Assembly: GCA_032718475.1 (NCBI GenBank)
Contig: JAUCBJ010000505.1
Span: forward strand, 62,001 to 126,000
Length of the DNA: 64,000 bases
Source of the DNA: Nemertoderma westbladi
Taxonomy: Eukaryota; Xenacoelomorpha; Nemertodermatida; Nemertodermatidae
Direction: 5' to 3'
Positions 14,535 to 26,007 of this stretch are shown piece after piece. The notes under the pieces were generated by a model that had not been told where the DNA came from, did no database searches, and worked only from the letters and a program-made list of their open reading frames with translations. The position numbers and the translations under genes are program-made. How positions within the stretch are numbered: the stretch's first letter is position 1; each line of letters opens with the position of its first letter.

Positions 14535-15180
14535 AATTGGCAGTGGAGATATGCAGTATGATGTGCCTTAAATATAATAGATGTGCCTTTATAAATATAA
14601 ATTAGTATAAAAATCTATCGAAAGTCCCGGTAGACCACAATATTAATGGTACATTCTGTAACGAATTGGCCAACTGAAAAAATATGAATAAAAACATTGA
14701 GAGTCTAAATAATAATGATGACAGTGGTTGTTTCTTTCAGGAACACTGTAAAGTACTTCTCAACAAGTATGAATTAAGTTTTATTACATAAATGTAACAT
14801 TACGAAACAACTACAGGTGAAAATAAAATATTTGTTTGGGAAACTATTATTGTAAAAAATAATGTTAATATTTAAGGTGGAATTTCTCAAATGTTATACT
14901 TGATTATAATAATTGATAAACATTAAAATAAGCCAGTTCGCACCAAATCCATCGATAATGGCATTATGACTGTGGTGCGTTACCTACAATAGCTACCTGC
15001 GCTAGTCAGCAATGCGGCCAGTGGGAGTGTAGAGTGACGTAGGCAGCTATACGGGATGACCGATTCAACATAACCATTATAATAGCGGCCATGTTACGCA
15101 AACGGGTAGGTTTTTTTTACATAAAACTATAGCAACTGAAAACTAAAGATATAAACTATTCAACTATCAGCACTACTTAA
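14535..15180. other. AT-rich intergenic DNA
   Basis: About 650 bp of AT-rich sequence. I see no coding frame, RNA gene or repeat array in it. Confidence 0.55.
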
Positions 15181-15560
15181 ATACTACTAGGATTGCAGCT
15201 GCATTTTTAAGAATGCTGTGCCGGCTTATCGACAAAATTGCACCGCCACAACTCCCTATCACCCATGACATTTGCTAGATCATCCGCATCTTTAAGGCTA
15301 GTGTCCTTTAAGATGCGTCTCAAGAAAGTCATGGGCTGTCCACCATGCTTATTCACTCCACGAGGCTGCCAAAGTACAAGATTATGCGCTGGCTGGTCCT
15401 CACGGCGAAAGCAATGTCCTGCAAAGCGGAGGCGATTTTGTTCTAGTGTCAAGCTTGGGGGAACCAATGAGACACCTCCAATGTTATATAGTGTCTGGTT
15501 GGAGATGTGTGCATTGTACTTGACACAGTGAACCCGGCGTAGCATTATTGTGAATGTGCC
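15181..15560 (-). mobile_element. 5'-truncated LINE 3' end, copy 1 (family N)
   Basis: On the minus strand this encodes the C-terminal ~115 residues of a non-LTR retrotransposon protein, including RMLRRVHCVKYN, RLRFAGHCFRRED and GDRELWR. It is nearly identical to the copies at 36588, 41451 and 51884. It ends in a short (TAG)n tail, read on plus as TACTACTAGG at 15181. The element is cut off at about 15560, so it holds only the tail of ORF2 with no reverse transcriptase core. It is a dead-on-arrival insertion. Confidence 0.9.
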
Positions 15561-15620
15561 AATAATAATATTCAACTACTCGATGTGCTACAATTGTGCA
15601 ATCATAGTCGAATAGTTTAA

Positions 15621-15794
15621 GTAGTACTGATAGTTGAGTACCGGTAGTGTTTACTATTCCGTAGTTAGCTGTACGTAAGTAGTACTGATAGTTGAGTACC
15701 GGTAGTGTTTACTATTCCGTAGTTAGCTGTACGTAAGTAGTACTGATAGTTGAGTACCGGTAGTGTTTACTATTCCGTAGTTAGCTGTACGTAA
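15621..15794. repeat. 58-bp tandem triplicate
   Basis: Three essentially identical 58-bp units beginning GTAGTACTGATAGTTGAGTA at 15621, 15679 and 15737, total 174 bp. No coding or RNA signature is seen. The unit is flanked on the left by partial matches (a 'tagtactgatagttgagta'-like start). Confidence 0.95.
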
Positions 15795-15927
15795 GACTTC
15801 TGTCCCGTTGAACACCTTTTATTTCTATTTGAAGTAAAAGTATACTTTTGAATAAACGTTTTGGGTATTCTAAAACATCTACTTGTTGACTACTGGAGTT
15901 GTTGAACTATTTGCACTGGAGCTGGGG

Positions 15928-15938
15928 TAGCTGAGTGG
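15928..15938 (+). promoter_or_regulatory. tRNA A-box-like sequence at the edge of satellite C
   Basis: TAGCTGAGTGG matches the RNA polymerase III A-box consensus (TRGCNNARYGG) exactly and is followed by AAGAGC, as in a tRNA D arm. It overlaps the first satellite C unit, whose later copies keep only AGTGGAAGAGC. No good B box is present. It may be the remnant of a tRNA-like ancestor, or chance. Confidence 0.35.
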
Positions 15939-18900
15939 AAGAGCTATCACACGGTTCCCAGCAGCGGACCCTAGCAGCCTGCTTAATATCGGTCCATACC
16001 ATACCAGTGGAAGAGCTATCACACGGTTCCCAGCAGCGGACCCTAGCAGCCTGCTTAATATCGGTCCATACCATACCAGTGGAAGAGCTATCACACGGTT
16101 CCCAGCAGCGGACCCTAGCAGCCTGCTTTCTATCGGTCCATACCATACCAGTGGAAGAGCTATCACACGGTTCCCAGCAGCGGACCCTAGCAGCGGTCCC
16201 TAGCAGCCTGCTTTCTATCGGTCCATACCATTCCAGTGGAAGAGCTATCACACGGTCCCCAGCAGCGGTCCCTAGCAGCCTGCTTTCTATCGGTCCATAC
16301 CATACCAGTGGAAGAGCTATCACACGGTTCCCAGTAGCGGACCCTAGCACCGGTCCCTAGCAGCCTGCTTTCTATCGGTCCATACCATACCAGTGGAAGA
16401 GCTATCACACGGTTCCCAGCAGCGGTTCCCAGCAGCGGTCCCTAGCAGCCTGCTTTCTATCGGTCCATACCATACCAGTGGAAGAGCTATCACACGGTTC
16501 CCAGCAGCGGTCCCTAGCAGCCTGCTTTCTATCGGTCCATACCATACCAGTGGAAGAGCTATCACACGGTTCCCAGTAGCGGACCCTAGCAGCGGTCCCT
16601 AGCAGCGGACCCTAGCAGCCTGCTTTCTATCGGTCCATACCATACCAGTGGAAGAGCTATCACACGGTCCCCAGCAGCGGTCCCTAGCAGCGGTCCCTAG
16701 CAACCTGCTTTCTATCGGTCCATACCATACCAGTGGAAGAGCTATCACACGGTTCCCAGCAGCGGTTCCCAGCAGCGGTCCCTAGCAGCCTGCTTTCTAT
16801 CGGTCCATACCATACCAGTGGAAGAGCTATCACACGGTTCCCAGCAGCGGACCCTAGCAGCGGTCCCTAGCAGCGGACCCTAGCAGCGGTCCATAGCAGC
16901 CTGCTTTCTATCGGTCCATACCATTCCAGTGGAAGAGCTATCACACGGTTCCCAGCAGCGGTCCCTAGCAGCGGTCCCTAGTAGCCTGCTTTCTATCGGT
17001 CCATACCATACCAGTGGAAGAGCTATCACACGGTCCCCTGCAGCGGTCCCTAGCAGCCTGCTTTCTATCGGTCCATACCATACCAGTGGAAGAGCTATCA
17101 CACGGTCCCCTGCAGCGGTCCCTAGCAGCCTGCTTTCTATCGGTCCATACCATACCAGTGGAAGAGCTATCACACGGTTCCCAGCAGCGGACCCTAGCAG
17201 CCTGCTTTCTATCAGTCCATACCATTCCAGTGGAAGAGCTATCACACGGTTCCCAACAGCGGTCCCTAGCAGCGGTCCCTAGCAGCCTGCTTTCTATCGG
17301 TCCATACCATACCAGTGGAAGAGCTATCACACGGTTCCCAGGAGCGGTCCCTAGCAGCGGTCCCTAGCAGCCTGCTTTCTATCGGTCCATACCATACCAG
17401 TGGAAGAGCTATCACACGGTCCCCTGCAGCGGACCCTAGCAGCCTGCTTTCTATCGGTCCATACCATACCAGTGGAAGAGCTATCACACGGTTCCCAGCA
17501 GCGGACCCTAGCAGCGGTCCCTAGCAGCGGACCCTAGCAGCGGTCCCTAGCAGCCTGCTTTCTATCGGTCCATACCATTCCAGTGGAAGAGCTATCACAC
17601 GGTTCCCAGCAGCGGTCCCTAGCAGCCTGCTTTCTATCGGTCCATGTGGACCCTAGCAGCCTGCTTTCTATCGGTCCATGTGGACCCTAGCAGCCTGCTT
17701 TCTATCGGTCCATGTGGACCCTAGCAGCCTGCTTTCTATCGGTCCATACCATACCAGTGGAAGAGCTATCACACGGTTCCCAGGAGCGGTCCCTAGCAGC
17801 GGTCCCTAGCAGCCTGCTTTCTATCGGTCCATACCATACCAGTGGAAGAGCTATCACACGGTCCCCTGCAGCGGACCCTAGCAGCCTGCTTTCTATCGGT
17901 CCATACCATACCAGTGGAAGAGCTATCACACGGTCCCCTGCAGCGGACCCTAGCAGCGGTCCCTAGCAGCGGTCCCTAGCAGCGGACCCTAGCAGCGGTC
18001 CCTAGCAGCGGACCCTAGCAGCGGTCCCTAGCAGCCTGCTTTCTATCGGTCCATACCATTCCAGTGGAAGAGCTATCACACGGTTCCCAGCAGCGGTCCC
18101 TAGCAGCCTGCTTTCTATCGGTCAATACCATACCAGTGGAAGAGCTATCACACAGTCCCCTGCAGCGGTCCCTAGCAGCCTGCTTTCTATCGGTCCATAC
18201 CATACCAGTGGAAGAGCTATCACACGGTCCCTTGCAGCGGACCCTAGCAGCGGTCCCTAGCAGCGGTCCCTAGCAGCGGACCCTAGCAGCGGTCCCTAGC
18301 AGCGGTCCCTAGCAGCCTGCTTTCTATCGGTCCATACCATTCCAGTGGAAGAGCTATCACACGGTTCCCGGCAGCGGTCCCTAGCAGCGGTCCCTAGCAG
18401 CCTGCTTTCTATCGGTCCATACCATACCAGTGGAAGAGCTATCACACGGTTCCCAGGAGCGGTCCCTAGCAGCGGACCCTAGCAGCGGTCCCTAGCAGCG
18501 GACCCTAGCAGCGGTCCCTAGCAGCGGACCCTAGCAGCGGTCCCTAGCAGCCTGCTTTCTATCGGTCCATACCATTCCAGTGGAAGAGCTATCACACGGT
18601 TCCCAGCAGCGGTCCCTAGCAGCGGTCCCTAGCAGCCTGCTTTCTATCGGTCCATGTGGACCCTAGCAGCCTGCTTTCTATCGGTCCATGTGGACCCTAG
18701 CAGCCTGCTTTCTATCGGTCCATACCATACCAGTGGAAGAGCTATCACACGGTTCCCAGGAGCGGTCCCTAGCAGCGGTCCCTAGCAGCGGTCCCTAGCA
18801 GCGGTCCCTAGCAGCCTGCTTTCTATCGGTCCATACCATACCAGTGGAAGAGCTATCACACGGTCCCCTGCAGCGGTCCCTAGCAGCCTGCTTTCTATCG

Positions 18901-21900
18901 GTCCATACCATACCAGTGGAAGAGCTATCACACGGTCCCCTGCAGCGGACCCTAGCAGCCTGCTTTCTATCGGTCCATACCATACCAGTGGAAGAGCTAT
19001 CACACGGTCCCCTGCAGCAGACCCTAGCAGCCTGCTTTCTATCAGTCCATACCATACCAGTGGAAGAGCTATCACACGGTTCCCAGGAGCGTTCCCTAGC
19101 AGCGGACCCTAGCAGCGGTCCCTAGCAGCGGACCCTAGCAGCGGTCCCTAGCAGCCTGATTTCTATCGGTCCATACCATTCCAGTGGAAGAGCTATCACA
19201 CGGTTCCCAGCAGCGGTCCCTAGCAGCGGTCCCTAGCAGCAGACCCTAGCAGCGGTCCCTAGCAGCCTGCTTTCTATCGGTCCATACCATTCCAGTGGAA
19301 GAGCTATCACACGGTTCCCAGGAGCAGTCCCTAGCAGCCTGCTTTCTATCGGTCCATACCATACCAGTGGAAGAGCTATCACACAGTCCCCTGCAGCGGA
19401 CCCTAGCAGCCTGCTTTCTATCGGTCCATACCATACCAGTGGAAGAGCTATCACACGGTTCCCAGCAGCGGTCCCTAGCAGCCTGCTTTCTATCGGTCCA
19501 TACCATACCAGTGGAAGAGCTATCACACGGTCCCCTGCAGCGGACCCTAGCAGCCTGCTTTCTATCGGTCCATACCATACCAGTGGAAGAGCTATCACAC
19601 GGTTCCCAGGAGCGGTCCCTAGCAGCCTGCTTTCTATCGGTCCATACCATTCCAGTGGAAGAGCTATCACACGGTTCCCAGCAGCGGTCCCTAGCAGCGG
19701 TCCCTAGCAGCCTGCTTTCTATCGGTCCATGTGGACCCTAGCAGCCTGCTTTCTATCGGTCCATGTGGACCCTAGCAGCCTGCTTTCTATTGGTCCATGT
19801 GGACCCTAGCAGCCTGCTTTCTATCGGTCCATACCATACCAGTGGAAGAGCTATCACACGGTTCCCAGGAGCGGTCCCTAGCAGCCTGCTTTCTATCGGT
19901 CCATACCATTCCAGTGGAAGAGCTATCACACGGTCCCCTGCAGCAGTCCCTAGCAGCCTGCTTTCTATCGGTCCATACCATACCAGTGGAAGAGCTATCA
20001 CACGGTTCCCAGCAGCGGACCCTAGCAGCCTGCTTTCTATCGGTCCATACCATACCAGTGGAAGAGCTATCACACGGTCCCCTGCAGCGGACCCTAGCAG
20101 CCTGCTTTCTATCGGTCCATACCATACCAGTGGAAGAGCTATCACACGGTTCCCAGGAGCGGTCCCTAGCAGCGGACCCTAGCAGCGGACCCTAGCAGCG
20201 GTCCCTAGCAGCGGTCCCTAGCAGCCTGCTTTCTATCGGTCCATACCATTCCAGTGGAAGAGCTATCACACGGTTCCCAGCAGCGGTCCCTAGCAGCAGT
20301 CCCTAGCAGCGGACCCTAGCAGCGGTCCCTAGCAGCCTGCTTTCTATCGGTCCATACCATTCCAGTGGAAGAGCTATCACACGGTTCCCAGGAGCGGTCC
20401 CTAGCAGCCTGCTTCCTATCGGTCCATACCATACCAGTGGAAGAGCTATCACACGGTCCCCTGCAGCGGACCCTAGTAGCCTGCTTTCTATCGGTCCATA
20501 CCATACCAGTGGAAGAGCTATCACACGGTCCCCTGCAGCGGACCCTAGCAGCCTGCTTTCTATCGGTCCATACCATACCAGTGGAAGAGCTATCACACGG
20601 TTCCCAGCAGCGGTCCCTAGCAGCCTGCTTTCTATCGGTCCATACCATACCAGTGGAAGAGCTATCACACGGTCCCCTGCAGCGGACCCTAGCAGCCTGC
20701 TTTCTATCGGTCCATACCATACCAGTGGAAGAGCTATCACACGGTTCCCAGCAGCGGTCCCTAGCAGCGGTCCCTAGCAGCAGACCCTAGCAGCGGACCC
20801 TAGCAGCCTACTTTCTATCGGTCCATACCATACCAGTGGAAGAGCTATCACACGGTTCCCAGGAGCGGTCCCTAGCAGCGGTCCCTAGCAGCGGTCCCTA
20901 GCAGCCTGATTTCTATCGGTCCATACCATTCCAGTGGAAGAGCTATCACACGGTTCCCAGGAGCGGTCCCTAGCAGCCTGCTTTCTATCGGTCCATACCA
21001 TACCAGTGGAAGAGCTATCACACGGTTCCCAGCAGCGGTCCCTAGCAGCGGTCCCTAGCAGCGGACCCTAGTAGCGGTCCCTAGCAGCCTGCTTTCTATC
21101 AGTCCATACCATTCCAGTGGAAGAGCTATCACACGGTTCCCAGGAGCGGTCCCTAGTAGCCTGCTTTCTATCGGTCCATACCATACCAGTGGAAGAGCTA
21201 TCACACGGTTCCCAGCAGCGGACCCTAGCAGCCTGCTTTCTATCGGTCCATACCATACCAGTGGAAGAGCTATCACACGGTCCCCTGCAGCGGACCCTAG
21301 CAGCCTGCTTTCTATCGGTCCATACCATACCAGTGGAAGAGCTATCACACGGTTCCCAGGAGCGGTCCCTAGCAGCGGACCCTAGCAGCGGACCCTAGCA
21401 GTGGTCCCTAGCAGCGGACCCTAGCAGCGGTCCCTAGCAGCCTGCGTTCTATCGGTCCATACCATACCAGTGGAAGAGCTATCACACGGTCCCCTGCAGC
21501 GGACCCTAGCAGCCTGCTTTCTATTGGTCCATACCATACCACCAGTGGAAGAGCTATCACACGGTTCCCAGGAGCGGTCCCTAGCAGCGGACCCTAGCAG
21601 CGGTCCCTAGCAGCGGACCCTAGCAGCGGTCCCTAGCAGCCTGCTTTCTATCGGTCCATACCATTCCAGTGGAAGAGCTATCACACGGTTCCCAGCAGCG
21701 GTCCCTAGCAGCGGTCCCTAGCAGCGGACCCTAGCAGCGGTCCCTAGCAGCCTGCTTTCTATCGGTCCATACCATACCAGTGGAAGAGCTATCACACGGT
21801 TCCCAGGAGCGGTCCCTAGCAGCCTGCTTTCTATCGGTCCATACCATTCCAGTGGAAGAGCTATCACACGGTTCCCAGCAGCGGACCCTAGCAGCGGACC

Positions 21901-22155
21901 CTAGCAGCCTGCTTTCTATCGGTCCATACCATACCAGTGGAAGAGCTATCACACGGTTCCCAGGAGCGGTCCCTAGCAGCGGTCCCTAGCAGCCTGCTTT
22001 CTATCGGTCCATACCATACCAGTGGAAGAGCTATCACACGGTCCCCTGCAGCGGACCCTAGCAGCCTGCTTTCTATCGGTCCATACCATACCAGTGGAAG
22101 AGCTATCACACGGTTCCCAGGAGCGGTCCCTAGCAGCCTGCTTTATATCGGTCCA
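15933..22155. repeat. 72-bp satellite array with 13-bp and 34-bp sub-repeats (satellite C)
   Basis: The basic unit is 72 bp: CAGTGGAAGAGCTATCACAC, a GGTTCCCAGCAGCGG or GGTCCCCTGCAGCGG variant, CCTAGCAGCC, TGCTTTCTATCGGTCCATAC. Inside it a 13-bp module (AGCGGTCCCTAGC or AGCGGACCCTAGC) varies in copy number, giving 72, 85, 98 bp and longer units. A 34-bp form (TGTGGACCCTAGCAGCCTGC plus TTTCTATCGGTCCA) occurs in clusters near 17640, 18650 and 19730, marking a higher-order period of about 1.0-1.1 kb. Because 72 is a multiple of three, several frames read as 24-residue peptide repeats. I regard these as by-products of the array, not genes. Confidence 0.96.
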
Positions 22156-23017
22156 CCATATATTTTTCAATATGGTTCTATTTGAACTTTACCATCGGGT
22201 GGCGGCCTTCAATATCTTTAATATAAAACATCTAGTTCATAATGAAATAGACAAAGTCACAATGAAAATTTTAGTTCAAATCTTATTTTTACTATTAAAA
22301 CTTTATATAATAAATTTATAATATAGGAAATTTCCGGAATAATGTCAAGGAAATGTCCTAACTGACTCACATCCTTATATTTGATAATACGGGTTGAATA
22401 TTGGCAAATAACTGTTTTGGATCACCTTAAAGATTCCACCCCAACACCACCACCCTTCGGTATGATATGTTATTATGTATAAGAATTGTCTACATAACAA
22501 CTCGCTGTAAATAGTAACGGCCTTAACTAATGTTGCTATTTCGGCACACAATAAATTCAACCAGAATGATTGACGTCGCACGGGAATATAATCTTGGTGA
22601 CAAGTGTACCATGGGAGTATCAGTATGGGACAAGGTTAGAACGATTCATTTACTATGTAAAATATATATAACCAAAAAATCCATTTGATCCAAACACAAT
22701 ATTATATAGACACACACGGACGTAGGTTGTACATCTACATACAAAACATACATACAATAACTCAACAGTTCTACGTAACTACTGGTGTTATATACTAATA
22801 CTACAGCTAGCACTGTCTGTATCGGAGCAATAAATAATATAATAGAGTAACCAATCTACACAACACAATAAACTACATCAAAAAATAAAATAAATTAAAC
22901 AATAAAATATAAAAGATTTACGCGCTTTTCAATGAAAAATCCGTCACAAAAATACGTTTCGATTTGTTTCTAATGTTTATACCGGTCCGGTATATATAAA
23001 ATATTCTCTATTACAAG
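22156..23017. other. AT-rich intergenic DNA
   Basis: About 860 bp of AT-rich sequence following satellite C. Short frames exist but none has a recognisable motif. No RNA gene or repeat was identified. Confidence 0.55.
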
Positions 23018-23021
23018 TAAA

Positions 23022-23256
23022 AGTAGAAACCGGTGTAGGTAATCGTACCGGTACGGTTTATACAAAACAAACAACTGGTACCAGGTGAAATAGACCCAAA
23101 AGTAGAAACCGGTGTAGATAATCGTACCGGTACGGTTTATACAAAACAAACAACTGGTACCAGGTGAAATAGACCCAAAAGTAGAAACCGGTGTAGATAA
23201 TCGTACCGGTACGGTTTATACAAAACAAACAACTGGTACCAGGTGAAATAGACCCC
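23022..23256. repeat. 79-bp tandem triplicate rich in palindromes
   Basis: Three 79-bp units start with AGTAGAAACCGGTGTAG at 23022, 23101 and 23180. Each contains two perfect palindromes, CGTACCGGTACG and CTGGTACCAG. The first unit differs at one or two bases; the next two look identical. Confidence 0.93.
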
Positions 23257-23448
23257 CGGTAAATGAACGAAATCCGCTCCTACCAATTACCCCAAAACAA
23301 GCCAAAATGTTTATTAACGGTGAGAGAAAGAGCAGTTTACAGTACAGTGGTAACTTATGCTAACCAAAACAATAAACGAGAGTCAAGGAAAAATTTCAAA
23401 TATTTTATTGGGGTAATCTTAACTTTTTGTTAGGCACATCTTTTGCAA

Positions 23449-23684
23449 AGTCGGCAATGACGTCCAGGTGGGATCGAACTGGTGACCTCCGGGTTGGAAG
23501 TCTGACGCTCGCCTCTAATCATTCAGCTAGCGGCTCAGGTAAAAGATAGACCTGGAACAGCTATCTGATACCTTGTAAGTCCGCAATTTACCTCCTCATG
23601 GCCTCCCATCTGTCAATACCATTATATGCTGCCACTGTGCTCAATCCTACAGTACTTGGGCGTCTTTAACCCCTCGCTAAAATG
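23449..23684 (-). mobile_element. tRNA-derived SINE-like element, left arm of an inverted pair
   Basis: Read on the minus strand, 23465-23540 is tRNA-like. It has an A-box region CTAGCTGAATGATTAGAGG, an anticodon-loop-like CTTCCAA (as in glycine TCC tRNAs) and a B box AGTTCGATCCC, and the 3' side then continues into GTCATTGCCGAC. Stem pairing is poor, so it is not a functional tRNA. The sequence is repeated inverted at 23769-24151. The similarity extends ~140 bp upstream of the tRNA-like part, so the whole block, not only the SINE, was duplicated in inverted orientation. Confidence 0.7.
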
Positions 23685-23768
23685 CCCAACCTAAATTAGT
23701 AGCTAGAGCTAGAGGGTATAATTAATCATTGTGGCCGTGATGGTTCATGGTTAATATTCATTTCCTTT

Positions 23769-24151
23769 CATTGTAGCGAGTTGTTAAAGACGGCCAAGTA
23801 CTGTAGGATTGAGCACAGTGGCAGCATATGATTGTATTGACAGTTGGGAGGCCATGAGGAGGTAAATTGTGGACATACAAGGTATCAGATAGCTGTTCCA
23901 GGTCTATCTTTTACCTGAGCCGCTAGCTGAATGATTAGAGGCGAGCGTCAGACTTTTTATTTTTTTTTATTTTATTTATTTCTGAACAATTTACTACATT
24001 TCTACATACAATGTAGAATGTAGACGGTGGTTGGACGGGTAGGCCCATTACACCAGCCACCGTGTCAACCCGGAGTCAACCGGGTCACCGTGTCAACTTC
24101 CAACCCGGAGGTCACCAGTTCGATCCCACCTGGACGTCATTGCCGACTTTT
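23769..24151 (+). mobile_element. tRNA-derived SINE-like element, right arm, with a nested insertion
   Basis: This is the inverted partner of 23449-23684. It runs from CATTGTAGCGAG to ATTGCCGACTTTT with high identity, except that about 144 bp (roughly 23954-24097) is inserted inside the anticodon-arm region. The insert begins with a T-rich tract and a tATTTATTT stretch, as an antisense A-tailed element would. It ends with CCGGAGTCAACCGGGTCACC, duplicating nearby text. A-box-like sequence lies at about 23921-23940 and the B box AGTTCGATCCC at about 24117-24127. Eighty-four bp separate the two arms. Confidence 0.65.
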
Positions 24152-24603
24152 CGTACATGTGTTTGCTTAAGAGTCGTAGCGTATTCTGATTGGTTAGTTT
24201 ATCAGTGAACCCGACTCAACTCTACCCTATACCGGTACCCCAAAACATATTAATTGCCAGACCAGTCCGAGTCTTTGTGCTTCACCCTAAGCTACCATTT
24301 TATATCTTACTTAGTGTAGTAGTGGTAGCTACAATAGTCGGTTGCCACTTATTCTGCTATTGGCTGTAATATGAAATAATTCATTCACCCACAACACCAA
24401 TAATAATGGGGTAATTTGACATTTTTGAATATTTTGGGGTAAACTACATTTCCAAAACAGACTGACAATGGCTCAAAAACAAATATTTTGGGGTAATTCG
24501 TAGGACCGACGTTATCAGAATAAAATGTCGCAACGTAACTTATTAATCACATACATATGTAATATGTAGTATGGCCTAAATCTCTTTGTACGTGTATATA
24601 TAA
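24152..24603. other. 3' flank of the JUN homologue
   Basis: AT-rich sequence downstream of the minus-strand JUN stop codon. Motifs of the form 'ttttggggtaa' recur (about 24430, 24490 and also 23410). No AATAAA polyadenylation signal is obvious on the minus strand close to the stop. Confidence 0.5.
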
Positions 24604-26007
24604 TTATTCAACTTTATTAAATATCGTATTAGATAATGATTGATTAGATGCTGTGGAAGGTTGTTTACTTGGGAATGGAATTATTTGACAACCGCGTTGG
24701 GCGTGGTTTAATACGTGATTCCGCAAGAGATTTACTTGACCAGACAACTCGGACTTCTTGGCAACGAGGTCGTCGTTAGTATTCTTTAACTCCGTGACTT
24801 CCTCTTGCAACGTTTCAATACGAACGAGTTTACGATGGCGGCATTTAGTAGCGGCGATGCGGTTTCTAAGGCGCTTGCGTTCGCTTCGTAACTCGTCCTG
24901 GTTACAGAGATTCATCGGCGAGATGGGCAACGTTTGTTCGACGATAAACCCAGAATCAAATACAGCGCGAGCCGTATTACTCGCAGTCGGATCCTCGCAA
25001 GACGATACTACTATGGAAGACGGTTTAGAAACGAAATTCAATGAATTTTCGTCTTGTTTGACGGAATCTGAAGTGTCACCATCACCATCGCGTAAGGCAG
25101 GCCCCGTTACGGCGGCATTCAGCGGAGTGGCGGGTTGTGGAACTGGGTTGTGGGCGACAACGACCTGCTGAACAATCGGTGGGTAACCGGAGTGAGGGGA
25201 ATCAGAGTGTCCTTCACTGAAAGTATCGGGGGAATAATTCATAACGGTGTACGTCGGAGTCGATGGTTGGATAGGCGGGTTGGTCTGGATGTCCTGCTCG
25301 CGTGCAGCGGTACCCGGGGGAGGATGGGTTAATTGTAAAGCAGGGGAGAGAGTGCAGGTAGTAGTCGTAGTAATGCTTGGGTCGTAAACAACAAAATTAT
25401 ATTCTGGGAATACGTTTATATCATTGGAACAGGGTTCATTGTGGGAAACATTTACCGGTAGCGGGGTCACAAATGTGGGGTTTGGGAGGGGATTTATTTG
25501 GGGCTCGAAGGGGTTCGATGGTGGGTGTAGTCTGGAGACGGGGAGTAGAGGCGGTCTGAAGGGAGGCTGCACTACGGGTCTACTGCGTGGCGATACGAGT
25601 GGAACCGTTTGTGTTGGAGGCACTTGGGAAACAATGGAAGCTGAGGCGACACTGAGGGACCCTAAAACTGATAGATGAGGAGGTCCCATTACACTCATCA
25701 TCTGTGGAGCCGGATTCTGGGTTGAGTTACCTAGCGGAACGGTCTGAGGTTGGGACGCGCTGCTCAGCTGAATTATCATTCTCTCTAGTTCTGGAGAAGT
25801 TAGTTTCAGCATTTTTAGGTCCGGCGAAGACAAAACGGGATTCATCGAAAGATGGGCTTTTTTTGTCATAGTTTGGGGGTCTAGGTTTAAAGCTAGACCC
25901 CGTCTGTCGAGTTTTCTCTTGCAGGACGTTATTAGAGATTCAGCGACAATCGCCTTCTCATTGCCGCTTGTGTACCAGTTTATCTTACTATCTGTATAGA
26001 ATGACAT
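24604..26007 (-). CDS. JUN: JUN family bZIP transcription factor (AP-1 subunit)
   Basis: Predicted 467 aa, one exon. Residues ~374-437 form a basic leucine zipper: a basic region RKRLRNRIAATKCRHRK close to vertebrate c-Jun, then leucines at heptad spacing, then a Jun-type ending NHAQRGCQI. The N-terminus holds a JNK-docking delta-like segment (RRGLALNL). It also has two Ser-Pro sites, LSSPD (Ser61) and LTSPE (Ser71), ten residues apart, matching the JNK target pair Ser63/Ser73 of c-Jun. The middle is Pro/Ser/Thr-rich, as expected of a transactivation region, and longer than in c-Jun (331 aa in human). The ATG at 26007 is the first after an in-frame stop, and vertebrate JUN is also intronless. 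It should act as a nuclear dimer with Jun or Fos proteins. Assignment within JUN/JUNB/JUND is not meaningful here. I am sure of the family. Confidence 0.95.
   Translation of the reverse strand: MSFYTDSKINWYTSGNEKAIVAESLITSCKRKLDRRGLALNLDPQTMTKKAHLSMNPVLSSPDLKMLKLTSPELERMIIQLSSASQPQTVPLGNSTQNPAPQMMSVMGPPHLSVLGSLSVASASIVSQVPPTQTVPLVSPRSRPVVQPPFRPPLLPVSRLHPPSNPFEPQINPLPNPTFVTPLPVNVSHNEPCSNDINVFPEYNFVVYDPSITTTTTCTLSPALQLTHPPPGTAAREQDIQTNPPIQPSTPTYTVMNYSPDTFSEGHSDSPHSGYPPIVQQVVVAHNPVPQPATPLNAAVTGPALRDGDGDTSDSVKQDENSLNFVSKPSSIVVSSCEDPTASNTARAVFDSGFIVEQTLPISPMNLCNQDELRSERKRLRNRIAATKCRHRKLVRIETLQEEVTELKNTNDDLVAKKSELSGQVNLLRNHVLNHAQRGCQIIPFPSKQPSTASNQSLSNTIFNKVE

Noticed and set aside
14279-14561. KSYERLT / SRSYDLV repeat peptides
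   Set aside because: Both strands are open simply because the unit is 21 bp. The frames are under 90 codons and mostly repeat.
15935-22185. Many 60-148-codon frames on both strands in the 72-bp satellite
   Set aside because: Overlapping frames on both strands reading 24-residue repeats are expected from a 72-bp unit without stops. No family resemblance is visible.
23465-23540. Functional tRNA-Gly gene
   Set aside because: A- and B-box-like sequences and an anticodon-like loop exist, but the stems do not pair well and the sequence is part of a repeated SINE-like block.
24758-25678. Open frames on the plus strand opposite JUN
   Set aside because: They are antisense shadows of the JUN coding sequence, with no motif of their own.
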